A stretch of DNA of 46,874 nucleotides, taken from assembly GCA_910584685.1 (NCBI GenBank), contig CAJUAO010000022.1:1-46874 (forward strand). The letters run 5' to 3'. The DNA is from an uncultured Lachnospiraceae bacterium. GTDB lineage: Bacteria > Bacillota > Clostridia > Lachnospirales > Lachnospiraceae. The notes beneath the pieces are model-generated. The model saw only the letters and a program-made list of their open reading frames with translations, was not told the DNA's origin and searched no databases. Of this stretch, positions 8,805-18,300 are shown one piece after another. A program made the translations under genes and the position numbers. The number at the start of each line of letters is the position of its first letter. Position 1 is the first letter of the stretch.

Positions 8805-9088
8805 CTATTTTAATTTATATTTTATATACATTATATTACTATTATATTCTACGTTGCCTCCTTGCAGGCCATATCTTCCTATACCTTCATTGGTCCATTT
8901 TTCTGATGCAGGCGATGAATAATTATATTGTAATTCGACTGAATCTCCAGGCTTATGTCTCCAAATATTTGAACTTATCTCGTCATCTCAGACAGCTTTT
9001 TATTTTCCTCCGCATATACAAATAAATTCATACTAGGTAATGCTGCAAAAAATGCAACTAACATAAATAATTTGTTCCTTTTTCTCAT
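8805..9088 (-). pseudogene. Deletion remnant of the Cys/His exported protein
   Basis: Reading down the minus strand from the ATG at 9088 (GGAGG site upstream) gives a signal peptide and the start of the mature protein (ends AEENKKLSEMT), matching the protein encoded at 7162-7998. It then runs into a stop at 8975-8977. Immediately after, in another frame, the sequence matches the last 56 or so residues of that protein (SSNIWRHKPG onward, ending IKYKLK and a stop at 8805-8807). About 180 internal codons, including both the Cys and His blocks, are gone, and the joint is out of frame. What remains translatable is a 37-residue exported peptide. Confidence 0.85.
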
Positions 9089-9232
9089 AATGTTTCCTCC
9101 ATATTTACAATTCTTATAAATAGATAGTTTACAATATTCTACATAATTAAATAAATTTATATAAAATATTTTTCTCTTTAGAATTTTTACTTAAATTATA
9201 AGTATTTTATCTGACATGTATTTTATATTTTT

Positions 9233-9260
9233 ATTATACTATTAATACTCTTTTTTTCAA
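9233..9260 (-). promoter_or_regulatory. Predicted promoter of the lipoprotein cassette
   Basis: On the minus strand: TTGAAA (9255-9260), a 16-base spacer, TATAAT (9233-9238). This is close to the sigma-A consensus and lies about 145 bases upstream of the pseudogene start at 9088. It would drive the whole four-member cassette. Confidence 0.5.
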
Positions 9261-9449
9261 GTCATTTCATGTTTTTTTATTAATTTTCTATACAATATGT
9301 GGATATTTCTTTTATTTATCATTAACTGTATTCTTTTTTAAATTTTTACAGTCCTTTTTTCTTCAAAAGTTTCCTACATATTCTATCAATTCCAAAAATT
9401 ACATTAAAAAATACTAAAGAAAACTGTCGATATTTATTCTCTATTGTGC

Positions 9450-9478
9450 TATACTTATATCAAAATTTTTTAGGAGGG
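9450..9478 (+). promoter_or_regulatory. Extended -10 promoter and RBS for the GH25 gene
   Basis: TGCTATACT forms an extended -10 (hexamer TATACT at 9450-9455); no good -35 is visible. GGAGGG at 9473-9478 is the ribosome binding site, 14 bases before the ATG at 9493, which is longer than usual. The nearness of the -10 to the site leaves a very short leader. Confidence 0.4.
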
Positions 9479-9492
9479 AAGTATAACTTATT

Positions 9493-11454
9493 ATGGAAAA
9501 GTTCAAACAGTTTTTTTTGAAAATCAAGGATAAGCTTACAGCCATATATGCCGGGGAGCATAATATACTGGCTGCTGTAATCACCATTACCGGTATTATT
9601 GCTTTATCCGTAACAGGAATAATCATTATTAAGGTAACCACCTCTGATACAGACGCTACTGCCAGCACTACGCCTGCAGTTATAACTGAAACAACTTCCA
9701 CTGAGGAAATAACTACAGAAGCAGGGACTACCACGGAGGCGGAAACCACAGAGCCTGCTACAGAGGCGGAAACCACCACAGAGGAGCCTGCCACGGAAGC
9801 TCCTACCGAGCCCCCTACAGAAGCAAAAACAGTTCCTGAGACTATTCCTATTGAGGAGATAAGCACCGTTGCCCAAAAGGAAGCGGAAAAGTTTGACGCA
9901 CAGGAGGAAGCAAGAAAGGAGATGGCTGCTGAGAAGGATACGGAACCTCCTGCAAAGGCTCCTGAAGAAAATACGTCTGCACAGTCCCCTAAGCCTACAG
10001 AGCCGCCTAAGGTCAGTGAAACCGCAAAGATTGTCACCGGCATAGACGTATCCCACTGGCAGAGTGACAGGGGAAAAATAGATTGGAACAAGGTTAAAAA
10101 TGACGGAATTGACTATGTAATTATAAAGGCCGCCGGACGTTCCATAGGCTCAGACGGCTCACTATATGAGGATTCAGCATACAGGGAAAATATTGAGGGC
10201 GCTCTTGCTGCAGGAATTCCTGTAGGTGTTTACTTTTTCTCCCAGGCTATAACGGAGCAGGAGGCAAGGGAAGAGGCTTCTCTTATTCTTGCATTAATAA
10301 AGGATTATAAGATTACCTTTCCTGTTGTGTTTGACTGGGAAACCTCAAACGGATACCGTACATACAGCTCAGGGCTGTCCAGAGAGAAGATGAATTCCAT
10401 TGCCTCTACCTTCTGCGATATGGTACAGGCTGCCGGATATACCCCTATGGTATATGGAAACGGATGGGACTTAACTAACAGATATAATTTTGATTCATTA
10501 TGCGCAAAATATAAAATTTGGCTTGCAAGATATCCGGCCCCATACGGCGGTACTGTAAGATATAAGGTAGGAGACTCTCTCCCAAGCGGAAGAAATATTC
10601 CGTCTACCTATCAGATGTGGCAGTATTGCAGCGACGGAGCCGTTGCAGGAATAAACGGCAACGTTGACGTTAATGTAAGCTTCTTTAGCTACAGCGGCAC
10701 AGAGGTTCCTACTACAGCTATCAGACTGGAGCTTTCACAGGACAGCCTTACAACAAACTTAGGTACTGCCATAGACCTTATGGATGGCGTTACCGGCTTT
10801 AACACGGCAGGTCTTGAGGATAAAGCTTCTATTTCAGTAACTGTTACAAACAGCGCAGGGGAGGTTGTCAGTGAAGATATAGCCTTTAATACTCCGGGAG
10901 CTTATACCGTTACCTACAGGCTGAGAGATTTTACGGGAGCAAGCAAGTCTGCAGATGTGACTTTAACGGTACGGGATATTCCTGCACTTACCCTTACGGC
11001 TGATACAGTAAATTTAAGCTACGATGAGGGAAGCGCTTTTATTGCTTCTTTCAGCAATGAAACGCTTATGACATATATTGGCTCTGCCACTGATTTTGAA
11101 GGCAATGACATCTCATCAGACGTAAAGATATTGCCGGACAATGAGCTTGAACAAATGATAGCTTCCGGTATTGTCAAAGCCGGTACATATACCATAGCTT
11201 TTACTGCCGATGACGGAAAAGGACTTACCGCTTCTGTCTCCCTCACTATAATTATAGCTGAGGAGGAAACTACCACACCGCCTGAAACTACTACGCCGGC
11301 GGAATCCTCTGTTCCTGTTGAAACTACTACTGCCACAGAAGCTCCTGCACCAGCAGAGACTACGTCTTATATAATCACTGAAACTATGGAAACTGCCACA
11401 GTTTCACCGGAAACATCAGCAACAGAAGGAACAGAAACCGATACAACTGATTAA
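9493..11454 (+). CDS. Membrane-anchored GH25 lysozyme with Ig-like domains
   Basis: Peptidoglycan N-acetylmuramidase, 653 residues. A cytoplasmic N-terminus and transmembrane anchor (about 25-47) are followed by a Thr/Glu/Pro-rich stalk (about 48-178), a GH25 domain (about 182-405) and two Ig-like/DUF5011-type repeats (about 408-590). A second Thr/Pro/Glu-rich tail ends at TDTTD. GH25 catalytic residues visible are Asp185 (GIDVSHWQ), Asp281 and Glu283 (FDWET). No LPxTG motif or choline-binding repeat is seen, so the N-terminal anchor should hold it at the surface. It stands alone on the plus strand between two minus-strand blocks. Function is well supported; the stalk probably reaches through the wall. 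Confidence 0.92.
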   Translation: MEKFKQFFLKIKDKLTAIYAGEHNILAAVITITGIIALSVTGIIIIKVTTSDTDATASTTPAVITETTSTEEITTEAGTTTEAETTEPATEAETTTEEPATEAPTEPPTEAKTVPETIPIEEISTVAQKEAEKFDAQEEARKEMAAEKDTEPPAKAPEENTSAQSPKPTEPPKVSETAKIVTGIDVSHWQSDRGKIDWNKVKNDGIDYVIIKAAGRSIGSDGSLYEDSAYRENIEGALAAGIPVGVYFFSQAITEQEAREEASLILALIKDYKITFPVVFDWETSNGYRTYSSGLSREKMNSIASTFCDMVQAAGYTPMVYGNGWDLTNRYNFDSLCAKYKIWLARYPAPYGGTVRYKVGDSLPSGRNIPSTYQMWQYCSDGAVAGINGNVDVNVSFFSYSGTEVPTTAIRLELSQDSLTTNLGTAIDLMDGVTGFNTAGLEDKASISVTVTNSAGEVVSEDIAFNTPGAYTVTYRLRDFTGASKSADVTLTVRDIPALTLTADTVNLSYDEGSAFIASFSNETLMTYIGSATDFEGNDISSDVKILPDNELEQMIASGIVKAGTYTIAFTADDGKGLTASVSLTIIIAEEETTTPPETTTPAESSVPVETTTATEAPAPAETTSYIITETMETATVSPETSATEGTETDTTD

Positions 11455-11531
11455 AGCATTTTTATATATTTTTTCTATATATAAAAAGCAACTGCATTAA
11501 AACAATATTTAAACATTTTTTTGTAAACCCA

Positions 11532-11588
11532 AAAACGGTGATGCCTCTTTCAGACTTATATTTTGTCTGCAGAAGTCGTCGCCGTTTT
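11532..11588. terminator. Bidirectional terminator between GH25 gene and addA
   Basis: A 10-bp stem with one G-U wobble (AAAACGGTGA at 11532-11541 with TCGCCGTTTT at 11579-11588) encloses a small CAGAC/GTCTG stem (11551-11555/11565-11569). T-runs lie on both sides, so it can end both convergent transcripts. A weaker AT-only hairpin (TTTTTATATA/TATATAAAAA) lies just after the GH25 stop at about 11459-11488. Confidence 0.6.
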
Positions 11589-11596
11589 CATTGCCG

Positions 11597-14500
11597 TTAT
11601 ATGCTAAGCTCTCTGTTAAACTTTACCGAATACAATATTCTTTCCTTAACCTTCTTTCCCGTAATCTGCTCTAAAGCCCTGCTGTAATACTCAAGCTGTG
11701 AGGCATATCTTGCCCTTAAATCATTTATATTTGCTACATTATCAGTCTTATAATCAACTATAACAAGCTGGTCATTCTCCTCAAAATATGCGTCCACTAT
11801 GCCCTGCACTAAAACCAGTTCCTTAGAAGCGTCTTCCTCAGCTGATTGCTCCTTAACAAGTCCGGCAGGTATTCCTATAACAAACTGTTTTTCCCTGTAA
11901 AACTTATTCTCCTTTGACGCCGCCGTCATTCTTTTTCCTGTTTCAGAGCTTATAAGCCCATACAGCTTATTAATATCAATAACCTCAAAGTATTCCTCCG
12001 GCGCCAGGCGCTCCTCCCTCAGCCTCTTAAGCTGCGACTTTATCTCCTCATGGATTTTTTCCTTATCTTCAATACCACAAAAGACTGAATAATCAATCAG
12101 CTCAAATATCCTGTGGTAAGCCGTACCCCTAAGTGTTCCTGACATTTTTTTATCACCTGAAATAAAAAACGGAACCGGCTTTTCTTCTGTCTCAAAGCCT
12201 CTTACCCTCTCGTCCGGCTCTGTCTCATCATCATACATCTGCATGAACATATGCTTTATATCTGATACGCTCACCTTGCCCCTTAACTCTAAATCTGCGG
12301 CATAAGGATATTTATATGAATATATGGCTTCTATTTTTCTTCTTATATCATCATCATAGGTATGATTTACATTCCAATGTAAATATACCTGTTTTTCATT
12401 ATTTTTTTCAATGACCTCCTCCACACGGTCTGTCATTATATCCTGAGCTCCCTGTATTTTTACGGTAAACTGGGCTGCCGCCTCAAAAATTTCATTATTA
12501 AAGGGTACGGCTTCCCCAATACATTTAAGTATAGGTGAAAAGGACTTATGCCTCATAAGAGACATTATAACCCAGTCCATATAGTCTGCCGCCTTAAGCA
12601 CTGCGGACGGCTTTATTTTTTCAGGCTTTAAGTCTCTTATATAAAGGTATTTGCTGATTTTTCCGTATATATTGCCATGACCTGCCAATATAAGCTTTTC
12701 CTTTGCCCTTGTCATTGCCACATAAAAAACCCTGAGCTCCTCTCCGATATTTTCCTTGTCAAGCTTTCTTCCTATGCTTTCCTTTATTAAGGTATTTGCC
12801 TTTATGCCTGTAGCTTTGTTCATATACCTTATGCCAATGCCAAGCTCCTGATGCATAACAATGGGGCTTCTTACATCTATTTTGTTAAACTGCTTGCACA
12901 TGGCTCCGACAAATACTACCGGATATTCCAAGCCCTTGCTTTTATGTATTGTCATAAGGGTTACGTAATTTCCTCCTCCCGCTATATCTGCTTCCCCCTG
13001 CTCTACATTGTATTTCTTTAAAAGCCTTATATACCTTACAAAATTAAAGAGTCCCGTATAGCTTGTATTCTCATATGCCTCCGCCTTGCTCTTAAGCATT
13101 TCAAGATTTGCCATTCTAAGCTCACCTGCCTTCATAGCCGCTACAAAATATCCAAAGCCTGTAGCCTGTAAAATCTCCTCTATTAAATCCCTTATGGAGG
13201 TATACGGCGCCATTTCCCTGTATTTATCAAGCTCCTTAACAAAATCCCTTGTGCTTTCACTGCTTTTTACACAATCATAAAAGCTTACTGCATTTTCATC
13301 TGACTCTCCTCTTATTTTTGCAAGCTCCTCATCACTAAAGCCATAAAGATGCTTAAGTACTGCCGCAAGAGGTATGTCCTGTCTAGGATTGTCTATGACT
13401 GACAGCATATTAAGAATCTGCGTTACCTCAAAGGTATCAAAATAGCCTGAGTCTGTAGGGCTTTTTACAGGTATGCCCTCCTTTGCCAGTATATCTGCAT
13501 ATATCCGGCCATATGAGCCAAAGCTTCTTAAAAGAACGGCAATATCACTGTATCTTACCTTACGCTTTTCTCCCGTTTCCTTATCCCTTACCATATATCC
13601 TGACATAAGCTCCTTTATCCGCTTTGCCACCATATACGCTTCAAGCTCCTTGCCGGCAATATCCTCATATTCCTCATCCGTCTCCTTTGTATCTGCAATC
13701 ATTACCTCCACAGACGTATCGTCTCCGTAATCCTCATACTCTGCTCCCGTATTAAGAAAATTTTCACTGTTATATTCTATGCCTCCTGCTTCTCTTGACA
13801 TTATCTGCCTGAACAAAAGATTTGTTCCGTCAATAACATTGCTTCTGCTTCTAAAATTTTTTGAAAGAATTATCCGTACCTCTTCTTTCGTGTCATCTGT
13901 GGAATATCTATTGTACTTTTCCAAAAAAAGCTCCGGTCTTGCCAGCCTGAACTTATAAATACTCTGCTTTACGTCTCCTACCATAAAAATATTATTTCTG
14001 CCCTCATATACTCCCGATACTGCCCTTAGTATAGTTTCCTGTACCAGATTGCTGTCCTGATACTCATCTATCATAACCTCATATATATCGTCAGCTATAT
14101 CTCGCGCCGCCTGTGATGGTGCCACATTTCCCGAAGCATCCCTTCCTGTGAGAATATCAAGTGCGAAATGCTCCATATCGTTAAAATCAATTATATTTTT
14201 TGCAAGCTTTGCCTCTCTGTAACGGTTTATAAATTCCTTTGTAAGCTCTACTATGACGGTAATCTGCCTTTTACATTTTTCCATGTCCCTCATTAGGGTT
14301 TTCATACTATATGCGTAATATTTTTCCTTTAGGATTTTTAAATCTTTTTTCACGTTATCCCTTATGGCTTTTATTCTTTCCTTTTTCTTTTCATCTGTAG
14401 TGTCAGGAAGCTTTTTTCTGGACAGTGGTATAAATTTATATTCTGACAAAAGACTTCCTCTTCTGTCATAATCCTTTTCCAAGACAATCCTTTCAAAGGC

Positions 14501-15262
14501 TTTATAATCCTCCCTTAAGCCCTCCTCATATGTAAAAGGTCCGTCTTCGGCTTCCGACAGCTTTACCGCCTCCATAAGCTCCTCTGATATTTCCTTTAGG
14601 GTATGCTCTATTTCTTCCATAATAAAAATATACCATGGCTTTTCCTCTATTCCATCTGACGTATCATAGTATGATATATTTTCTTCAAGCCATTTTTCCG
14701 GGTAAGGATAGCTCATTGAAAATTTATACAGCTTTAAAATAAGCTCCTCAATATTCCTGTCGCTTTTATTTCCTCCCCTTGCATAATCATCAACAAAATC
14801 AAGAAACTCATTATCAGCCTCCCTGTATTTATTTTCCAAAAGCTCCTTCATTACGTCCTCTCTTATAAGAGTAAGCTCTCCTTCTTCTCCTACGGTAAAG
14901 GAAGGGTCTAAATCTATCTCATTGAAATACTGCCTTACTATATCAAGGCAGAAGCTGTGAATAGTTGTTATTCTGGCATTATGTATATATGAAATCTGCT
15001 TTTGAAGATGGTCGTTATCCGGCTCCTCCTTTGAGCGTTTCTCTATTGCCTTAAGAATACGCTCTCTCATTTCCCCTGCTGCCGCTTCCGTAAAGGTTAC
15101 TACCACAAGGCTGTCCACATCTACATTTTCCTCTGTCACAAGCCTTATTATCCTTTCAACAAGCACCGCCGTCTTTCCCGAGCCTGCCGCCGCAGACACA
15201 AGCACATTTTTATCTCTTACCTTAAGTACCCTGCTCTGCTCCTTAGTCCATTTAGTTTCCAT
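11597..15262 (-). CDS. addA: ATP-dependent helicase/nuclease subunit A
   Basis: Large subunit of the AddAB end-resecting helicase-nuclease, the Firmicute counterpart of RecBCD, 1221 residues. UvrD/Rep-type SF1 helicase: Walker A AAAGSGKT with Lys30, motif Ia FTEAAAGEMRERI (57-69), Walker B region DEYQDSN (399-405), and motif V/VI blocks TIHKSKGLEYPVV and RVFYVAMTRAKEKL. The C-terminal RecB-type nuclease has the catalytic DYK triad at 1170-1172 (VDYKTDN). It lies downstream of addB, separated by a 15-nt tandem repeat. The length is typical and no domain is missing. Confidence 0.97.
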   Translation of the reverse strand: METKWTKEQSRVLKVRDKNVLVSAAAGSGKTAVLVERIIRLVTEENVDVDSLVVVTFTEAAAGEMRERILKAIEKRSKEEPDNDHLQKQISYIHNARITTIHSFCLDIVRQYFNEIDLDPSFTVGEEGELTLIREDVMKELLENKYREADNEFLDFVDDYARGGNKSDRNIEELILKLYKFSMSYPYPEKWLEENISYYDTSDGIEEKPWYIFIMEEIEHTLKEISEELMEAVKLSEAEDGPFTYEEGLREDYKAFERIVLEKDYDRRGSLLSEYKFIPLSRKKLPDTTDEKKKERIKAIRDNVKKDLKILKEKYYAYSMKTLMRDMEKCKRQITVIVELTKEFINRYREAKLAKNIIDFNDMEHFALDILTGRDASGNVAPSQAARDIADDIYEVMIDEYQDSNLVQETILRAVSGVYEGRNNIFMVGDVKQSIYKFRLARPELFLEKYNRYSTDDTKEEVRIILSKNFRSRSNVIDGTNLLFRQIMSREAGGIEYNSENFLNTGAEYEDYGDDTSVEVMIADTKETDEEYEDIAGKELEAYMVAKRIKELMSGYMVRDKETGEKRKVRYSDIAVLLRSFGSYGRIYADILAKEGIPVKSPTDSGYFDTFEVTQILNMLSVIDNPRQDIPLAAVLKHLYGFSDEELAKIRGESDENAVSFYDCVKSSESTRDFVKELDKYREMAPYTSIRDLIEEILQATGFGYFVAAMKAGELRMANLEMLKSKAEAYENTSYTGLFNFVRYIRLLKKYNVEQGEADIAGGGNYVTLMTIHKSKGLEYPVVFVGAMCKQFNKIDVRSPIVMHQELGIGIRYMNKATGIKANTLIKESIGRKLDKENIGEELRVFYVAMTRAKEKLILAGHGNIYGKISKYLYIRDLKPEKIKPSAVLKAADYMDWVIMSLMRHKSFSPILKCIGEAVPFNNEIFEAAAQFTVKIQGAQDIMTDRVEEVIEKNNEKQVYLHWNVNHTYDDDIRRKIEAIYSYKYPYAADLELRGKVSVSDIKHMFMQMYDDETEPDERVRGFETEEKPVPFFISGDKKMSGTLRGTAYHRIFELIDYSVFCGIEDKEKIHEEIKSQLKRLREERLAPEEYFEVIDINKLYGLISSETGKRMTAASKENKFYREKQFVIGIPAGLVKEQSAEEDASKELVLVQGIVDAYFEENDQLVIVDYKTDNVANINDLRARYASQLEYYSRALEQITGKKVKERILYSVKFNRELSI

Positions 15263-15307
15263 ATTTTCTCCTTTTAGTTTACAACCGCAACAGGTGTCAG
15301 ATTTAAG

Positions 15308-15397
15308 AGTTTCAACTCCAATAATTTCAACTCTAAGAATTTCAACTTCAAGAGTTTTAACTTTAAGAGTTTTAACTTTAAGAGTTTCAACTCTTTG
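15308..15397. repeat. 15-nt palindromic minisatellite between addB and addA
   Basis: About six tandem copies of a 15-base unit of the form GAGTTTTAACTTTAA or GAGTTTCAACTCCAA. Each unit contains its own short inverted repeat (GAGTT..AACTC). The copies differ by point changes at a few positions. The array fills most of the addB-addA gap (15263-15386) and its end overlaps the last codons and stop of addB. One related core (AAAGTTTTAACTTT) occurs alone at about 45133-45146. There is no spacer/repeat alternation, so it is not a CRISPR. Confidence 0.85.
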
Positions 15398-18300
15398 GAT
15401 ACCTTTTTAATATATCAAGTATCTCCTCCGGCTCATGCTTATTTATCTTCCTGTGTCTTCCGCCTGTATATTTTTCATTAAACGTGCATATTTCCTTATA
15501 GCTGCAATAATCACAGGGCGTCCTTCCTGCCTTTATGTAGGGATTTGTCTCTATATCCCCCTCCAATATGGTATCGCACATTTTTTCAGTTTTACTTCTT
15601 ACGTATTCTATAATATCGTTAAAGTTCCTGCCGCTCATAAAGCTTTTTCCTATACCTATATTCATTTCCTGCGCCTTTATAGGTATAATCAGTGACTTAT
15701 TGTTTCCCTCCCTTAAGGATAAATCCATTTCTGACGCCACCTGACTGTCGCTGTTTACAAGACCTGACTGCCTGTACTCCTCAAGCAGAGCCCTTCTATA
15801 CTTTTCATTATCCGTATCGTCGCCGTCACTGTCAGGAAGCCTTTCTATATATGGTGATTTTATGTTGAAATAAAAGGCTCCGGCCGGCACCGTTTCAGTT
15901 TTCCTTTTTTTCTGCTCTATGTCAAGGACTGCTCCCATATAATATATAAGCTGTATCTGTAAGCCGCTCATAACCTCGTCTATATCAAACCTTTTGCTTC
16001 CCGATTTATAGTCTATTATCTTTACAAAGCATTTTCCGTCCTGCTCCAAAGCGTCAACCCTGTCTATGCGTCCGTCTGAAAAAGTAAGCTCAAAATCCTC
16101 TGGCTCAAAATTTCCTGCCTTAATATGCTCCGATATCGCCCATACGGTTTTTGATGAAACCTCTCTTATTCTTCTAAGGAGATATTTGTTTCTTTCAGTG
16201 TCAAAAAATACATCTCCATAAGCCCCTTCCTTAACCTGCTCCATGCATCTGTTAAGAAGCTCCTCCCTTTCCCTGTCAGACACAGTTCTAAAGCTTAAGC
16301 CCTCCTTTTTCATTTCCTTTGAGAAAAGCTCAATTACCCTGTGGTACATTATTCCCACATCTGCCGCGCTTACCTCATATATTCTTCTCTCTGCCAGCTT
16401 TAGCCCATACATAATAAAATGCGCGTAGCCGCATGCTGCATATCTTTCAAGCCTCGTGGCGCTCTTTACCATATCCTTTCCATATAATACCCTTGCCACA
16501 GCCTCGTCTATTCTGCCCGTATAGCAGGAAAAATCCCCTCCCTCTACTACCTTCATAAGCTTTTTCCTAAGCTCCTTATCCTTATAAAAATATGTAAACA
16601 GCTCCTTTTGAAGCAGTGTCATTTCCTTATCCCCTGAAAAATTCTCAGCTATATACCTTATTCCAAGCTCCTTTGTATAAATATTATCCTCCCTCATATG
16701 AAGCGGCAGAGCATCTTTGTCTGTATACATATCCCTTATGGTATTTATAAGATAAGACGGTCTTAATGCTTTACCGGAGGCCGACGTATGACTGTAGGTT
16801 AATATAAGCCTGTCGGAAGGCTTGGTAAGATTCTGATAAAGATAAAATCTCTGTATAAATATATTTTCCCTTGCTCCCGGCGAAAGCTCCACTCCTATTC
16901 CCTTTAAAAAGCTTCTGTCCTTTCCGGTAAATAATCCTCCCTTGTCTGATACCATTGGAATAATGCCGTCATTTACCCCCAAAACTATAAGCTCCCTTAT
17001 ATCTGCCAGCCTTGTTCTCCTTATATCTCCAATGACTACCGTATCTACATTAAGTGGGATAACACCTACCTTTATTTCCTCAAGACCTGAATCTAAAAGC
17101 CTTGCATACTCCGAAATATTGATTTTTATATCTCCCATAAGCTCTGCCAGCTTATCAAGAAGATTTATAAGAAGGGCGTAGGTCTGCTCATACTCCTTTG
17201 CTAAGGACAGTCTTCCCTCCTTCTTAAAGCCTTCCTCATATTTCTTTAGAATATTATATATATCAAGGCTTTCCATAAGCTCATACACTCCGTTAGTATA
17301 ATCCCTAACAGTTTTGTTTCTTCCGCTTACGCTTTCCTTAAAGTCCCTTATAATCTCAAAAAATGCTTCCCTTATATCATTAATTGCGCAAAGCTCCTCC
17401 TCTCTAAGACCTTTTCCAAACTTTGTAAAGTCCTGAGAATAACGGTTAAAGCCTCTTATTCCATATTCCAGCACGTAATTTTCAAGCAAATCAATTTTTT
17501 CTCTTTCTATTCCGCTTATTCCACATTTTAAAAATCCAAACACGCTCTCATAGGAAAAATTGTCTGATATCATTAAAAGCGCCTGTCTTATTGCATTTAC
17601 ACAGGGATTAAATATAAGTCTTCTCTTATTATCCATAAAAAACGGTATATCATTATCCCTAAAGGCTGTTTCTATAAGCTTTCTATATGTGTCCAAATCA
17701 CCTGTGATTATGGCAAAATCTCTGTATCTTAAGCCCTCGTTTCTTACCCTTTTGTTAATGTATGCGGCTGCCGCCTCCGCTTCTCTTATGGGATTATCAA
17801 GGGGCGCTATTCTTACCTCTCCCCTGCTGTCACAGCCGGACTCTAATCCGCTGCTTCTGAATATATTTCTCTCTATATAGCTTAACTCCCTGTCCTCATT
17901 ATATCTGTAGCTATTGTTTTCTCCCGTTATAATTACGTCCTCCCCGGCTATTGATACCTGTCTGTCTGCCGCCAGTGTGTACAGCTTATTTATGGTTGTC
18001 TTTGACAGGTTAAAAAGCTCCTGCTCCTTTATTTCCCTAAAGCCTGTTTCTGTAAGCTTATATGCCTCCTCCGGAGATATAGTTATGGTAACGGTAAGCT
18101 TTCTTCCGCTGTCAAGAAGAATCCCTAAAAGCTCCTCCTGTACTGGTGTAAAGCCCGTAAAGCCATCAAAGAAAAACTCGCTGTTTTTCATAAGCTGGGA
18201 TTTTTCCATAACCTGGCACAGCTTTTTTAATATTTCCTCCTTGGTGATATATTTTTCCCCTAAAGCCTCCCTAAACAGCTTATATATAAGTCCTATATCC

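Larger units (their letters stand above)
9089..9492. other. AT-rich divergent intergenic region
   Basis: About 400 bases, very AT-rich, between the minus-strand lipoprotein cassette and the plus-strand GH25 gene. I see a promoter for each direction (listed separately) and no credible ORF or RNA gene. The minus-strand leader from its promoter to the first start is about 135 bases. Confidence 0.6.

Noticed and set aside
9441..10091. 216-residue Ser/Val-rich ORF on the minus strand
   Set aside because: It is the mirror of the Thr/Glu-rich stalk of the GH25 gene; its low-complexity composition follows from the repeated codons on the other strand.
15308..15397. CRISPR-like array
   Set aside because: Units of 15 bases abut without spacers and no cas genes are present.
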